This document shows positions 1 to 7,864 of a DNA stretch of 64,000 nt, piece after piece. The notes under the pieces are model-generated. The model saw only the letters and a program-made list of their open reading frames with translations, was not told where the DNA came from and made no database searches. This stretch comes from Paraburkholderia panacisoli (GTDB lineage Bacteria > Pseudomonadota > Gammaproteobacteria > Burkholderiales > Burkholderiaceae): positions 62,001 to 126,000 of the forward strand of contig NZ_VTUZ01000011.1 in NCBI RefSeq assembly GCF_008369935.1. The letters are read 5' to 3'. The position numbers and the translations under genes are program-made. How positions within the stretch are numbered: position 1 is the first letter of the stretch; each line of letters starts with the position of its first letter.

Positions 1-202
1 AAGGAACCGTGCACGTCACGTCGGCCGTCAACGGCACGCATGGCAACGGCATGCAATTTTGCCGCGACGTGTATCGCAATGTCGCAATACAGAGCCCGAT
101 TAAAGCGCCCTTTAAACGAGGCTGATCGGGCCGAAGCCGCCGCGTTCAGCGATTGGCGGCGTAACGGAACGCGGCGCGCCCGGCGGTATGCGATTGCACG
201 AA

Positions 203-337
203 TCAGCGTACCGCCGCCATCAGCGCACGCCAACCGGCGCTGAGCGCTCGGCTCATCGTCAGTACGTTGACCGGACCGGGGGAGTAGACGAGAACGAGAG
301 ACGCAACAAGAAATGAAACGTACAGCTGGATCGACAT
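203..337 (-). pseudogene. LysE/RhtB-family exporter, 5' remnant
   Basis: The reading frame from the ATG at 337 starts like a LysE/RhtB amino-acid exporter: a first hydrophobic segment followed by the family signature YSPGPVNVLTMSRALSAGWR at about residues 18-37. It stops after about 44 residues, whereas family members have about 200. Only the first membrane segment is left and nothing to the left continues it, so this is a relic. It points away from an Lrp-type regulator at 727, the usual divergent layout for LysE exporters and their regulator, and that regulator is also broken. Confidence 0.6.
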
Positions 338-726
338 TGGTGGGCAGGTGGTTGCTGCATGCCCATGCGCGCTGCCGAAACCCACGCGCTTCGAGCAGCG
401 GGGAGCGCGGACGATCAGGACAAGCATCGGTCAGGAACATGCGTCCATGCCCGGCGAGCGCGCCTTCCGGCACTGATGGCGCCGGAATTCGCCCGCGTGC
501 CGCCTTCCTGTGAAGGCGGCGAGACACCGGATGGCAGCTTGTGGCCGCGCAAGGCCGCGTAACCTGGAGCTCGCGGCCCGGACGGTTGTCCCGGGCATGA
601 ATGCACGCTGAAAATATACCCGAACGCAAGCTGGATAAGCTTCTTAAAGGCGTGGATGAACCGATCCACGGCGGAACGACATTCCTTTAAAATTGAATTT
701 TCCAGAACAAACTTCCGACCTCATCC
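338..726. other. intergenic region between lysE relic and lrp relic
   Basis: About 390 bases without a convincing gene. Short open frames on both strands have no recognisable domain or ribosome-binding site. An ancestral divergent promoter for the LysE/Lrp pair would be expected here, but no clear operator can be seen. Confidence 0.4.
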
Positions 727-1198
727 ATGACCGCCCGAAACCGCCCGCTCGACAACCAGGATCGCAAGATCATGCGCGAGCTACAGAAGAACGCCCGGCT
801 GAGTAACGCCGAGCTTGCCGAACTGGTCGGCATGTCGACCACCGCGTGCTGGAACCGCACGCGTCAGCTGGAGACCGAAGGGTATATCCGCGGCTATGTC
901 GCGTTGCTCGATCAGCAGAAGCTCGGCTTCGCAGACGTAGCTGCTCGAAGTCACGCTCGACCGTCACGACGACGACGCGCTCGCCCGCTTCGGCGCCGAA
1001 CTGGCGACGCTGTCCGAAGTGCTCGAAGCGTATCTGGTCTCGGGTGACTACGACTATCTGGTCAAAGTGGCGGTCGACGGCACGGCCGGCTACGAACGGT
1101 TCCTGCGCGAAAAGCTGTACAAGATCGCCGGCATTCGTCACAGCCGCTCGATGTTCGCGCTGCGCTGCATGAAGAGCATTCCGTCGATTGCGATCTGA
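727..1198 (+). pseudogene. Lrp/AsnC-family regulator, frameshifted
   Basis: The first frame from ATG 727 encodes a typical Lrp/AsnC helix-turn-helix (LDNQDRKIMRELQKNARLS, then MSTTACWNRTRQLETEGYI). It runs to about base 938 (GFADV). The next frame continues with the ligand-binding RAM domain (LLEVTLDRHDDDALARFGAE, later SGDYDYLVKVAVDG) and ends at the TGA at 1196-1198. The two halves join at about 938-941 by a small indel, giving a gene of about 157 codons, the usual family length. Unless it is a sequencing error, the regulator is inactive. Its divergent LysE partner is truncated too, which favours genuine decay of the whole exporter module. Confidence 0.75.
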
Positions 1199-1235
1199 CG
1201 TGCCAATGCGCCGAAGCCCGCCACTCGTGCCGAGC

Positions 1236-2015
1236 TTATTGCGCGGCACGCGACGCCGCGATGATCGCATCGGCGACGGCCTTCGGCTGGCTCACCATCG
1301 CGACATGGCTCGCATTGACGCGCGTCACTTTCGCGTCGATGTTCGCGGCCATCTTCTGCTGCAGGTTCGGATCGATCATGCGGTCCTGACCGGAGATCAC
1401 GAAGTACGACGGCTTGTCGTGCCACGCCGCTTTGGTCACCTTCTCGTCGAGGCAGCCAGCAGCCCACGGCGCCTGAGTCGCCGCGATCAAACGCTTTTCC
1501 GGCAACGGCAGATCCTGCGCGAAATCGTCGAGTACCGCTTTCGTCGAAAGCGTCAGGTAACCGGCTTCGTCCTTGCGCAGCTCGCTCGCCCAGGCCGGCG
1601 CCGGTGCGCCTTTCGTCATGTCGGCGATGGACTGCCCGCTGTCGGGCGCGAACGCCGCCACGTAGACGAGACTCTTGACCTTGTCGTCGTTGCCCGCCTC
1701 GCTGACCACGACACCGCCCCACGAATGGCCGACCAGGATGACCGGGCCCGTCTGCTGATCGATCACGCGTTTGGTCGCCGATACATCGTCGGCCAACGAA
1801 CTCAGCGGATTCTGTACCGCCACCACGTGCAGCCCGCGCGCTTCGAGCAGCGGAATCACCTTGTCCCAACTGGAGCCGTCGGCGAATGCGCCGTGCACGA
1901 GCACGACGTTCTTGCCCTTCAGATCCTGAGGTGGGGCGGCGTGCGAAGCCTGCAACATGAACAGTCCACCAAGCAGCAATGCGGACCCGAGGCACTTCTT
2001 GAGAAACGTGGTCAT
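1236..2015 (-). CDS. secreted alpha/beta-hydrolase
   Basis: A 259-residue alpha/beta-hydrolase with an N-terminal signal peptide (about residues 1-26, ending SHA), so probably periplasmic or secreted. HGAF at 41-44 supplies the oxyanion region. GHSWGG at 96-101 is the nucleophile elbow (Ser98), SGQDRMIDP holds the acid-residue region, and His at about 237 (NASHVAM) completes the triad. It resembles the small esterase/salicylate-esterase-like group annotated in Burkholderia; the substrate cannot be told from sequence. It lies downstream of a DUF4148 gene on the same strand, separated by a hairpin, so it may be a separate transcript or a read-through product. A distant relative at 50367-51062 lacks the serine. 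Confidence 0.85.
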   Translation of the reverse strand: MTTFLKKCLGSALLLGGLFMLQASHAAPPQDLKGKNVVLVHGAFADGSSWDKVIPLLEARGLHVVAVQNPLSSLADDVSATKRVIDQQTGPVILVGHSWGGVVVSEAGNDDKVKSLVYVAAFAPDSGQSIADMTKGAPAPAWASELRKDEAGYLTLSTKAVLDDFAQDLPLPEKRLIAATQAPWAAGCLDEKVTKAAWHDKPSYFVISGQDRMIDPNLQQKMAANIDAKVTRVNASHVAMVSQPKAVADAIIAASRAAQ

Positions 2016-2052
2016 TGTCTATGTCTCGACAGGATGGAAACGCTATTGAATC

Positions 2053-2081
2053 GGCCGTCCGGAGTGAGCACGCGGACGGCC
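2053..2081 (-). terminator. stem-loop after DUF4148 gene
   Basis: A perfect 9-bp inverted repeat (GGCCGTCCG / CGGACGGCC, 11-nt loop) between the DUF4148 gene and the downstream hydrolase. No clear U-tract follows on the minus strand, so it could be a weak or Rho-assisted terminator or an mRNA-stabilising hairpin. Confidence 0.4.
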
Positions 2082-2116
2082 GGCATAAGACAGAGCGTGA
2101 CAGCGCGTGGTAGCGA

Positions 2117-2452
2117 TCACGAATGCGCGTAGATGTCGCCGAGGCCGATCACTTCCGGCGCGCTCGCCTTTGCATGGCTCATCGGCGCACGCGACCCCGA
2201 GGCCGAATTGCCCTTCGCGACACCGCCATACGCCGCGGCGGCCGAACCGTCATCGGCATTGATGCGCGCCTGCGCGGCCTGGAGGTCGCTCGGGTAGTGC
2301 GCTTCGTCGCCCGCCGCGTTGTAGCCGGCCTTCTGCAACTGGACCAGTTCGGCGCGCACTTCGGAGCGGGTCAGCGGCTGTTGTGCCTGCGCGAACGAAA
2401 CGACGGGGATGGAAACCAGCGCGGCGACGATAAGCGATTGAACGCGTTTCAT
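2117..2452 (-). CDS. small secreted DUF4148 protein
   Basis: A 111-residue exported protein. The start at 2452 is chosen because it gives a clean signal peptide (MKRVQSLIVAALVSIPVVSF, cleavage near AQA) followed at once by the DUF4148 core (PLTRSEVRAELVQLQKAGYN). The C-terminal part carries an AAAYGGV...SASGSR segment shared with the paralogue at 15343-15657 and, more weakly, with the protein at 12130-12423. DUF4148 proteins are small periplasmic proteins of unknown function common in Burkholderiaceae. Its promoter (2582-2673) belongs to the four-member TGTATC-box family described here, so it is probably controlled with the envelope-redox genes at 10-12 kb. Confidence 0.85.
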   Translation of the reverse strand: MKRVQSLIVAALVSIPVVSFAQAQQPLTRSEVRAELVQLQKAGYNAAGDEAHYPSDLQAAQARINADDGSAAAAYGGVAKGNSASGSRAPMSHAKASAPEVIGLGDIYAHS

Positions 2453-2581
2453 GAGTTTTCTCCGGATATCAGGGTATGCAAAGTTCAAAGGTTGAGCAGA
2501 ACGCGACACGGTTAAACCAGGCCTGCCGTTATGTCCCGCCTGATGCAAACGCACTGTTGCGAATCAACCTTGCGTGTACAT

Positions 2582-2673
2582 ATTTGAACCCGCCGACGTA
2601 TCGGGAATGTTTTCGTGAGTGCCGTTAATGCAAGCTTGTTTGTCTGAGTGCGGGGCGGATACATTGCGATACA
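2582..2673 (-). promoter_or_regulatory. TGTATC-box promoter of DUF4148 gene (copy C)
   Basis: Read on the minus strand: TGTATC-GCAA-TGTATC (2673-2658), GATAC ending at 2598 (76 nt from the box start), then ten bases to a TCAAAT -10-like hexamer (2587-2582). The same spacing occurs at 10044, 11571 and 15831. Two hexamers repeated every 10 bp are typical of OmpR/PhoB-type regulator sites. Confidence 0.6.
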
Positions 2674-2702
2674 AAAAAGCCGCTCTGGAATTCGGAGCGG
2701 CT
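2673..2702 (-). terminator. Rho-independent terminator of hydrolase copy 1
   Basis: An 8-bp stem (AGCCGCTC / GAGCGGCT, arms at 2678-2685 and 2695-2702) is followed on the minus strand by a run of six T. It lies 27 bases after the hydrolase stop and abuts the TGTATC box of the next gene, so termination and the next promoter are packed together. Confidence 0.8.
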
Positions 2703-2728
2703 AGTCGGTAGTCCATGGCGCGCACACG

Positions 2729-3772
2729 TCATGCAAGGCGCGCGACATCGATGATCGCGTCGGCAAACGCCTTCGGCGCTTCCTGCGGCAGGTTGTGTCC
2801 AATGCCGCCACTGAGGTTGCGGTGCTGATACCTGCCCGTGAATTTCTTCGCGTACGCAGCCGGCTCGGGATGTGCCGCGCCGTTCGCATCGCCTTCCATC
2901 GTGATGGTCGGCACCCCGATCGTCGGCGCCATCGCCAGACGCTTTTCCAGTTCGTCGTATTGCGCCTCGCCCTGCACCAGCCCCAGGCGCCACCGGTAGT
3001 TGTGAATCACCACCGCCACATGATCCGGATTGTTGAACGACTGCGCCGAGCGCTCGAACGTCGCATCGTCGAAATCCCATTTCGGCGACGCCGTGTGCCA
3101 GATCAGCTTGTTGAAGTCGTGCCGGTTCGCTTCATAGCCCGCATAGCCGCGCTCCGTGGCGAAATAGAACTGGTACCACCACGTCAGTTCCGCCTTCGGC
3201 GGCAGCGGCGCACGGTTCGCCTCCTGACTGCCGATCAGGTAGCCGCTCACCGACACCATCGCCTTGCAGCGTTCCGGCCACAGCGCCGCGATGATGTTCA
3301 CCGTGCGCGCGCCCCAGTCGAAGCCGCCCAGCACCGCCTTGTCGATTTTCAGTGCGTCCATCAGCGCGATGATGTCCACCGCAACCACCGCCTGCTGACC
3401 GTTGCGCGGCGTATCGGCGGACAGGAAGCGCGTCGACCCATAGCCGCGCAGATACGGCACGATCACCCGGTAGCCCGCGGCCACCAGCAGCGGCGTGACT
3501 TCCGCGAAGCTGTGGATGTCGTAGGGCCAGCCGTGCAGCAGAATGACGACCGGTCCGTTCTGCGGACCCGCTTCCGCATAGCCGATGCTCAGCGTGCCGG
3601 CATTGATCTGCCGAATGGGCCCGAATGACGCGGCGCCTGCCGCCTTCGTACTGCCCGCCGTTGCATTGGACTGCGCGTGAGCGAGTCCGCTCAGGCCCAA
3701 CTCCAGCAGACTGATGCCGGCCAGGGTGGTCCCTAGCAGACGGCGACGCCGCATGTTGATCTGATCCGACAT
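2729..3772 (-). CDS. exported alpha/beta-hydrolase, epoxide-hydrolase-like (copy 1)
   Basis: A 347-residue protein. The N terminus (MRRRRLLGTTLAGISLLELG...AHAQ, starting at residue 7) looks like a Tat or Sec signal, so the mature enzyme is probably periplasmic. HGWP at 80-83 is the oxyanion motif. The nucleophile elbow is GGFDWGA with Asp152 as nucleophile, the arrangement of epoxide hydrolases and haloalkane dehalogenases rather than serine esterases; His at about 326 (GIGHN) is the general base. The start at 3772 has an AAGGAGAA Shine-Dalgarno. The M81 metallopeptidase gene ends 20 bases upstream, suggesting one transcript. A nearly identical copy lies at 14153-15193; this copy ends in VARLA, the other in VARP. 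Substrate unknown. Confidence 0.85.
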   Translation of the reverse strand: MSDQINMRRRRLLGTTLAGISLLELGLSGLAHAQSNATAGSTKAAGAASFGPIRQINAGTLSIGYAEAGPQNGPVVILLHGWPYDIHSFAEVTPLLVAAGYRVIVPYLRGYGSTRFLSADTPRNGQQAVVAVDIIALMDALKIDKAVLGGFDWGARTVNIIAALWPERCKAMVSVSGYLIGSQEANRAPLPPKAELTWWYQFYFATERGYAGYEANRHDFNKLIWHTASPKWDFDDATFERSAQSFNNPDHVAVVIHNYRWRLGLVQGEAQYDELEKRLAMAPTIGVPTITMEGDANGAAHPEPAAYAKKFTGRYQHRNLSGGIGHNLPQEAPKAFADAIIDVARLA

Positions 3773-3784
3773 GGCTATTCTCCT
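2737..3784 (-). repeat. 1,048-bp direct repeat, copy 1
   Basis: Bases 2737-3784 match 14158-15205 over exactly 1,048 bp with no indels and about 14 mismatches counted by eye (about 98.7 % identity). The repeat begins a few bases before the stop codon and ends just past the ribosome-binding site, so it covers the hydrolase gene and almost nothing else. Several mismatches cluster in the signal-peptide end. Confidence 0.9.
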
Positions 3785-3792
3785 TGTTGAAG

Positions 3793-5301
3793 TCAGAGAG
3801 TGACAGTGTGCAACGACTCGAACGACGGTCCCATCGGTCGCACGCGAATGTCGGGATGCAAACGCTGCCAGGGCAGGTCGGCCGGATCGGCGGCCATCGG
3901 GCCGGGCGCTTTCGCCACGAGAATCGCGTCGGCAATCGCTTCGAAGTCCGCACGAAAATGAACCGAGCTTTTGAGCACGAGAATTTTCATCTGTTCGGGC
4001 TCGATCCCCGCGACCCGAAACAGGTTGCGATCGAACACCTGCATCTTGATCGAGCTGACCGCGATCCTGACGCCTTCGACCCGCAAGCACGCAACTTGGC
4101 CGAGTTCGCCCTGCATACCGTTGAGCATCGGACCATCGAAACGGAAGCGGCCGTCCGACAGATGCTCGACCTCGAAGACAGCTTCGAGCGGCGCGTCGCC
4201 TGGCACCCTGGAACGGCCACCCAAAGGCAGCGAAATCCGCGCGCCGACCCCGGCCCGATGTGCGGCCGCGGCGGCGTCCGCATCCCAGATCACGCCCACC
4301 GCCGCATTCGTCGCGCCATTGCGCAACAGCGCGCGCACCATGCCCATCGTGTTCGAATCGCCGCCCACGCCGGGGTTGTCCTGCGTATCCGCGACGATGA
4401 CCGGCTTCGCAGCGGTACGGCTCACTTCGATCGCCTCGCGCGCCGCCTGATCCGGCGTCAGGAACGGCACGTCCCAGCGCGCCTCCTCGCCGGCGAGTTT
4501 TGAAAACAAGGCGTCGGCCGCGCGATCGGCGTCGGCCTTGCTGAACGAATACGCCCACACCGTCGGGCCGCACTCGGGAAAATCGGCGGCCGGAAAACCC
4601 GGCGCGAACGACAGCGACACCACCGCATCATCTTCGAGCGCCGCCAGCAAGCCGTACATGTCGCGCGCCGGCTGCACCAACGTACACATCCCGTTCACGG
4701 GAATCAGGAACGGCGCGCGACGCAACGCGCAATGCAACGGCCGGCCTTCGGCCACGAGTCGCTCGAGAATGCGCGCAGCCCGTTCGCCGGTCTCGGCCAT
4801 ATCGACGTGAGGATAGGTGCGGTACGCCACCAGCGCGCTCGCATGTTTGACCATGCGCTCGGTGACGTTCGCATGAAGGTCCAGTGAAACGACCACCGGC
4901 ATGTCGCCGCCGACGATCCGGCGCACCCGCTCCAGAATCTCGCCTTCGCCATCGTCGAACTGCTCGGTGACCATCGCGCCATGCAAGTCGAGATAGATCG
5001 CATCGAAGCCGCCCTGCGCCACCGCTTCGAGAATCTCGCCGCCGATCCGTTCGAACGCATCGGTCGTGACATGCGCGGACGCGCTGGCGCCCGCCCAGAT
5101 CACCGGAAGCAGGTCGTGCCCGCATGCTTGCGCTGCCTTGATGAAGCCGCCGATCGGCACGTTGACGTCGCGCAGCGCCATCACATCGGCGCCGCGCGCG
5201 AGAGGCGGGAAGCCCTCGCCTTGAACGAAACTTGTATAAGAGGCTTTGGTCGGGGCGAACGTGTTGGTTTCATGCTGGAAACCGGCAATCAGGATCTTCA
5301 T
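3793..5301 (-). CDS. M81-family (MlrC-type) metallopeptidase
   Basis: A 502-residue member of peptidase family M81, whose founder MlrC cleaves linearised microcystin; bacterial relatives usually have unknown substrates. The N terminus carries the family motif AGFQHETNTFAP (His10 is a likely metal ligand), then DLHGAMV and SLDLHANV in the DUF1485 catalytic half. The MlrC C-terminal domain holds DNPGVGGDSNTMG. ATG 5301 is preferred over the GTG at 5310 because the GGAGAG motif sits 9 bases upstream of the ATG. No signal peptide, so cytoplasmic. It lies between an ACS-type MFS transporter upstream and the exported hydrolase downstream, all on one strand, which suggests uptake and hydrolysis of an amide or peptide-like compound controlled by the divergent LysR gene at 6824. 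Confidence 0.85.
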   Translation of the reverse strand: MKILIAGFQHETNTFAPTKASYTSFVQGEGFPPLARGADVMALRDVNVPIGGFIKAAQACGHDLLPVIWAGASASAHVTTDAFERIGGEILEAVAQGGFDAIYLDLHGAMVTEQFDDGEGEILERVRRIVGGDMPVVVSLDLHANVTERMVKHASALVAYRTYPHVDMAETGERAARILERLVAEGRPLHCALRRAPFLIPVNGMCTLVQPARDMYGLLAALEDDAVVSLSFAPGFPAADFPECGPTVWAYSFSKADADRAADALFSKLAGEEARWDVPFLTPDQAAREAIEVSRTAAKPVIVADTQDNPGVGGDSNTMGMVRALLRNGATNAAVGVIWDADAAAAAHRAGVGARISLPLGGRSRVPGDAPLEAVFEVEHLSDGRFRFDGPMLNGMQGELGQVACLRVEGVRIAVSSIKMQVFDRNLFRVAGIEPEQMKILVLKSSVHFRADFEAIADAILVAKAPGPMAADPADLPWQRLHPDIRVRPMGPSFESLHTVTL

Positions 5302-5331
5302 GTTCTTCACTCTCCATAAAAATTGTCAGGA

Positions 5332-5367
5332 CAGTGCGCGGCTCTGGTCTGGACTCGGCGCGCACTG
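5332..5367 (-). other. intra-operon inverted repeat
   Basis: A perfect 9-bp inverted repeat (CAGTGCGCG / CGCGCACTG) with an 18-nt loop between the MFS stop and the M81 start. No T-run follows. It may be an mRNA processing or attenuating hairpin; weak evidence. Confidence 0.3.
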
Positions 5368-5391
5368 ATGTGCATCCGGCGGCGGGATCTT

Positions 5392-6687
5392 TCAGACCGG
5401 CTTTTTCGCAAGCGTCAGCTTGCCGGTCAAAATCAGAATGGCCGACACCATCGCGGCGCAAGCCATGACGATGAGACCCATATGCATGTTCCCGGTCCAC
5501 GTCTTGGTCCAGCCGAACACGGCGGGGCCCCAGAAACCACCGGACAAGCCGACCGTGTTGATCAACGCGATGCCGCCCGCAGCCGCCGTTCCTTCCACGA
5601 GTTGCGACGGAATCGCCCAAAAGACCGTGTAGGCCATCCAGAGACATGCGGTCGCGGCCGTCATCGCGACGAGCGTCAGAGTCAGGCTTCCATCGGAGAA
5701 GATCGCCGCGATCAGGCACGCCGCGGCGGCGAGCGCCGGAACCGCGCAGTGATAGCGGCGCTCGCCCACCCGGTCCGAGCTGCGCCCCGCGAGGTACATG
5801 CCGATCGCGGCCGCCAGATAAGGAATCGCGGCATACCAGCCAAGGCGGATCGTGTCATTGACACCTTGATCTTTCAGCAGCGTCGGCAGCCAGAAGCTGA
5901 TCGCGTAGATCGGAAAGATCAGGCAGAAGTAAGCGATGGCGAGCACATAGACTCGCGGGCTGCGCAGCACGTCCTTGAATGAATGGGCGCGGTGATGGGC
6001 CGGCGCGGATTCGCGATCCAGCAGCAGCTTTTCGTCGTCGCTCAACCAGCTGGCGTCCGCGGGCCGATCCGACAGCACGCGCAGCGTGAGCAGGCCGAGT
6101 GCAACGCAGGGGATTCCCTCGACGAGGAACATCCATTGCCAGCCGGCCAGTCCCCATACGCCGGAGAGCGCCGTCATCAGCCATGCCGAGGTCGGACCGC
6201 CGATGATCCCGCCCAGCGGCCCGGCCACGAACACCAGCGCGATGGCCCGCGCCATGCGCGACGGTCCGTACCAGCACGACAGGTAGTAGATCATGCCCGG
6301 CGCAAAGCCCGCTTCGAAAACGCCGAGCAGGAAGCGCATCGCGTAGAACGTCGACACGTTCTGCACGAACAGCATGCAGGCCGACGTGATGCCCCACAGC
6401 ACGAGGATCCGGCTGAAGGTCCGACGTGCGCCGATTCGCGGCAGCATGAGATTGCTGGGTATTTCAAAGAGGACGTAGCCGAGAAAGAAGATGCCCGCGC
6501 CGACGCCATAAGCCGCGTCGGAGAAGCCCAGGTCGCTCTGCATCTGGATCTTGGCAAAGCCGACGTTGACGCGGTCCAGATACGCAAACATGTAGCAGGC
6601 GACCAGAAACGGCAGCAGCCGCCAGTTGAGCTTGCTATAGAGCGCTGAGGCGGCGTCGCCGGCTGTCGATGGATGGATTGCTGACAT
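5392..6687 (-). CDS. MFS transporter, anion:cation symporter (ACS) type
   Basis: A 431-residue major facilitator with about 12 hydrophobic segments. The N-terminal motif YLDRVNVGFAKIQMQSDLGF is characteristic of the ACS family, which imports organic anions such as phthalate, hexuronates, galactonate and tartrate. Further family features are RFLLGVFEAGFAPGMIYYLS in helix 4 and a short central loop with LSDDEKLLLDRE. The start at 6687 is chosen for the GGAGACAAGC Shine-Dalgarno. It is the first gene of the run MFS-M81-hydrolase and faces a LysR gene, so it probably imports the substrate of that pathway; which anion is unknown. Sister ACS transporters are at 21133-22467 and 39414-40736. Confidence 0.85.
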   Translation of the reverse strand: MSAIHPSTAGDAASALYSKLNWRLLPFLVACYMFAYLDRVNVGFAKIQMQSDLGFSDAAYGVGAGIFFLGYVLFEIPSNLMLPRIGARRTFSRILVLWGITSACMLFVQNVSTFYAMRFLLGVFEAGFAPGMIYYLSCWYGPSRMARAIALVFVAGPLGGIIGGPTSAWLMTALSGVWGLAGWQWMFLVEGIPCVALGLLTLRVLSDRPADASWLSDDEKLLLDRESAPAHHRAHSFKDVLRSPRVYVLAIAYFCLIFPIYAISFWLPTLLKDQGVNDTIRLGWYAAIPYLAAAIGMYLAGRSSDRVGERRYHCAVPALAAAACLIAAIFSDGSLTLTLVAMTAATACLWMAYTVFWAIPSQLVEGTAAAGGIALINTVGLSGGFWGPAVFGWTKTWTGNMHMGLIVMACAAMVSAILILTGKLTLAKKPV

Positions 6688-6785
6688 TGCTTGTCTCCTG
6701 TTCCTGTCACTGGACCTGTTCGTCAGGTTTGAATTGATGGTGGCAGGGCAAAACACTGATAGCAAGAGCAACTAAGTTCACATAT

Positions 6786-6804
6786 CGTTGCTTTGCGAGC
6801 AACG
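6786..6804. promoter_or_regulatory. inverted repeat in LysR/MFS intergenic region
   Basis: A perfect 7-bp inverted repeat CGTTGCT-N5-AGCAACG 20 bases before the LysR start, within the 136-bp divergent region. Position and symmetry fit an autoregulatory LysR site, although it is not a textbook T-N11-A motif. Confidence 0.4.
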
Positions 6805-6823
6805 CATCAAGCGTGCGGGAGCG

Positions 6824-7792
6824 ATGAAAATGCGAGAAATCAATCAGCAACGCCTTCGGTATTTCAACGAGGTACTGACTCACGGCACCATTCGTGGCGC
6901 CGCGGACAACATCAATACGTCGCCGTCCGTGATCACTCGGCAAATCAAGCTGCTCGAAGACGAATTGGGGACGACGCTATTCGAGCGTCAGGCGCGAGGC
7001 GTCAAGCCGACGGAAGCGGCAGCGCATTTGCTGGAGTTCTGGCAAGGCTACCGCTCGCAGCAGGAAAAGCTCGAAGACCAATTGCAGGCGCTAAAAGGCC
7101 TTCAGCAAGGGCATATTCAACTGGCCGTCAGCGAGGGCTATGTCGATACGCTGATCGACGATGTGCTGGCGCCGTTCTGTGCCAGGTATCCGAAACTGAC
7201 CATCGGCATGGACATGCTGGCGGTCGACGCGATCCTGGACGAAGTCGCGCAAAGCCGCGCGCATATCGGGCTCGCGTACAACCCGCCGCCGCATGCGCGC
7301 ATCGAGTATCGCGCGAGTTCGCTTCAACCCGTGGTGCTACTGCTGAGAAGCGATCATCCTCTCGCGCAAAGAAAAGGACCGGCTAGCATCGACGATCTGC
7401 GCGCGTACCCGCTCGCGCTGATGCCGCCGACCTTCGGCATCGGCCATGTCGTGAAGATGGCGGAGCTGGCCGAGAACATCGCGATCCGCCCGACCCTGAC
7501 GACCAACTCGCTAGGCGCGTTGAAGCGGTTCGTGACTGCGGATAACTTCATGACGCTGATCGGCGAGTTCGCCGCGTACCGTGAACTCGCGAGCGGCGAA
7601 CTGACCACGGTGCCGATCGCGCATCCGCTCTTTGAAAGCGCGCAGGCGCGAGTATTGGTCAAAGCGGATCGGCCGCTCGCGCCGGGTCCGCTGGAATTGC
7701 TCAAATGGATTCAGCAGCGCATGCCGATGTTCGCGACGCCGCAGGCGAATGAACCGCGCACGCGCAAGACGCGTCAACGAAGTCGGGGCTGA
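6824..7792 (+). CDS. LysR-family transcriptional regulator
   Basis: A 322-residue LysR regulator. Residues about 5-65 form the winged helix-turn-helix (RYFNEVLTHGTIRGAADNIN, then SPSVITRQIKLLEDELG) followed by the substrate-binding domain. The frame also has a TTG at 6788, but ATG 6824 or ATG 6830 follow a GGGAG motif; 6830 has the better spacing. It is divergent from the MFS-M81-hydrolase genes and most likely activates them in response to their substrate. The C-terminal tail is basic (TRKTRQRSRG). Confidence 0.88.
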   Translation: MKMREINQQRLRYFNEVLTHGTIRGAADNINTSPSVITRQIKLLEDELGTTLFERQARGVKPTEAAAHLLEFWQGYRSQQEKLEDQLQALKGLQQGHIQLAVSEGYVDTLIDDVLAPFCARYPKLTIGMDMLAVDAILDEVAQSRAHIGLAYNPPPHARIEYRASSLQPVVLLLRSDHPLAQRKGPASIDDLRAYPLALMPPTFGIGHVVKMAELAENIAIRPTLTTNSLGALKRFVTADNFMTLIGEFAAYRELASGELTTVPIAHPLFESAQARVLVKADRPLAPGPLELLKWIQQRMPMFATPQANEPRTRKTRQRSRG

Positions 7793-7864
7793 GGCCGGAG
7801 ATCGCGGATTAGCCGCCATACGGTGGCAATGCTCGGCACCACCGCCAGCGAGCCAAGGTGCTCT

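Noticed and set aside
5332..5367. Terminator between MFS and M81 genes
   Set aside because: The 18-nt loop and lack of a T-run make termination unlikely; reported only as an inverted repeat.
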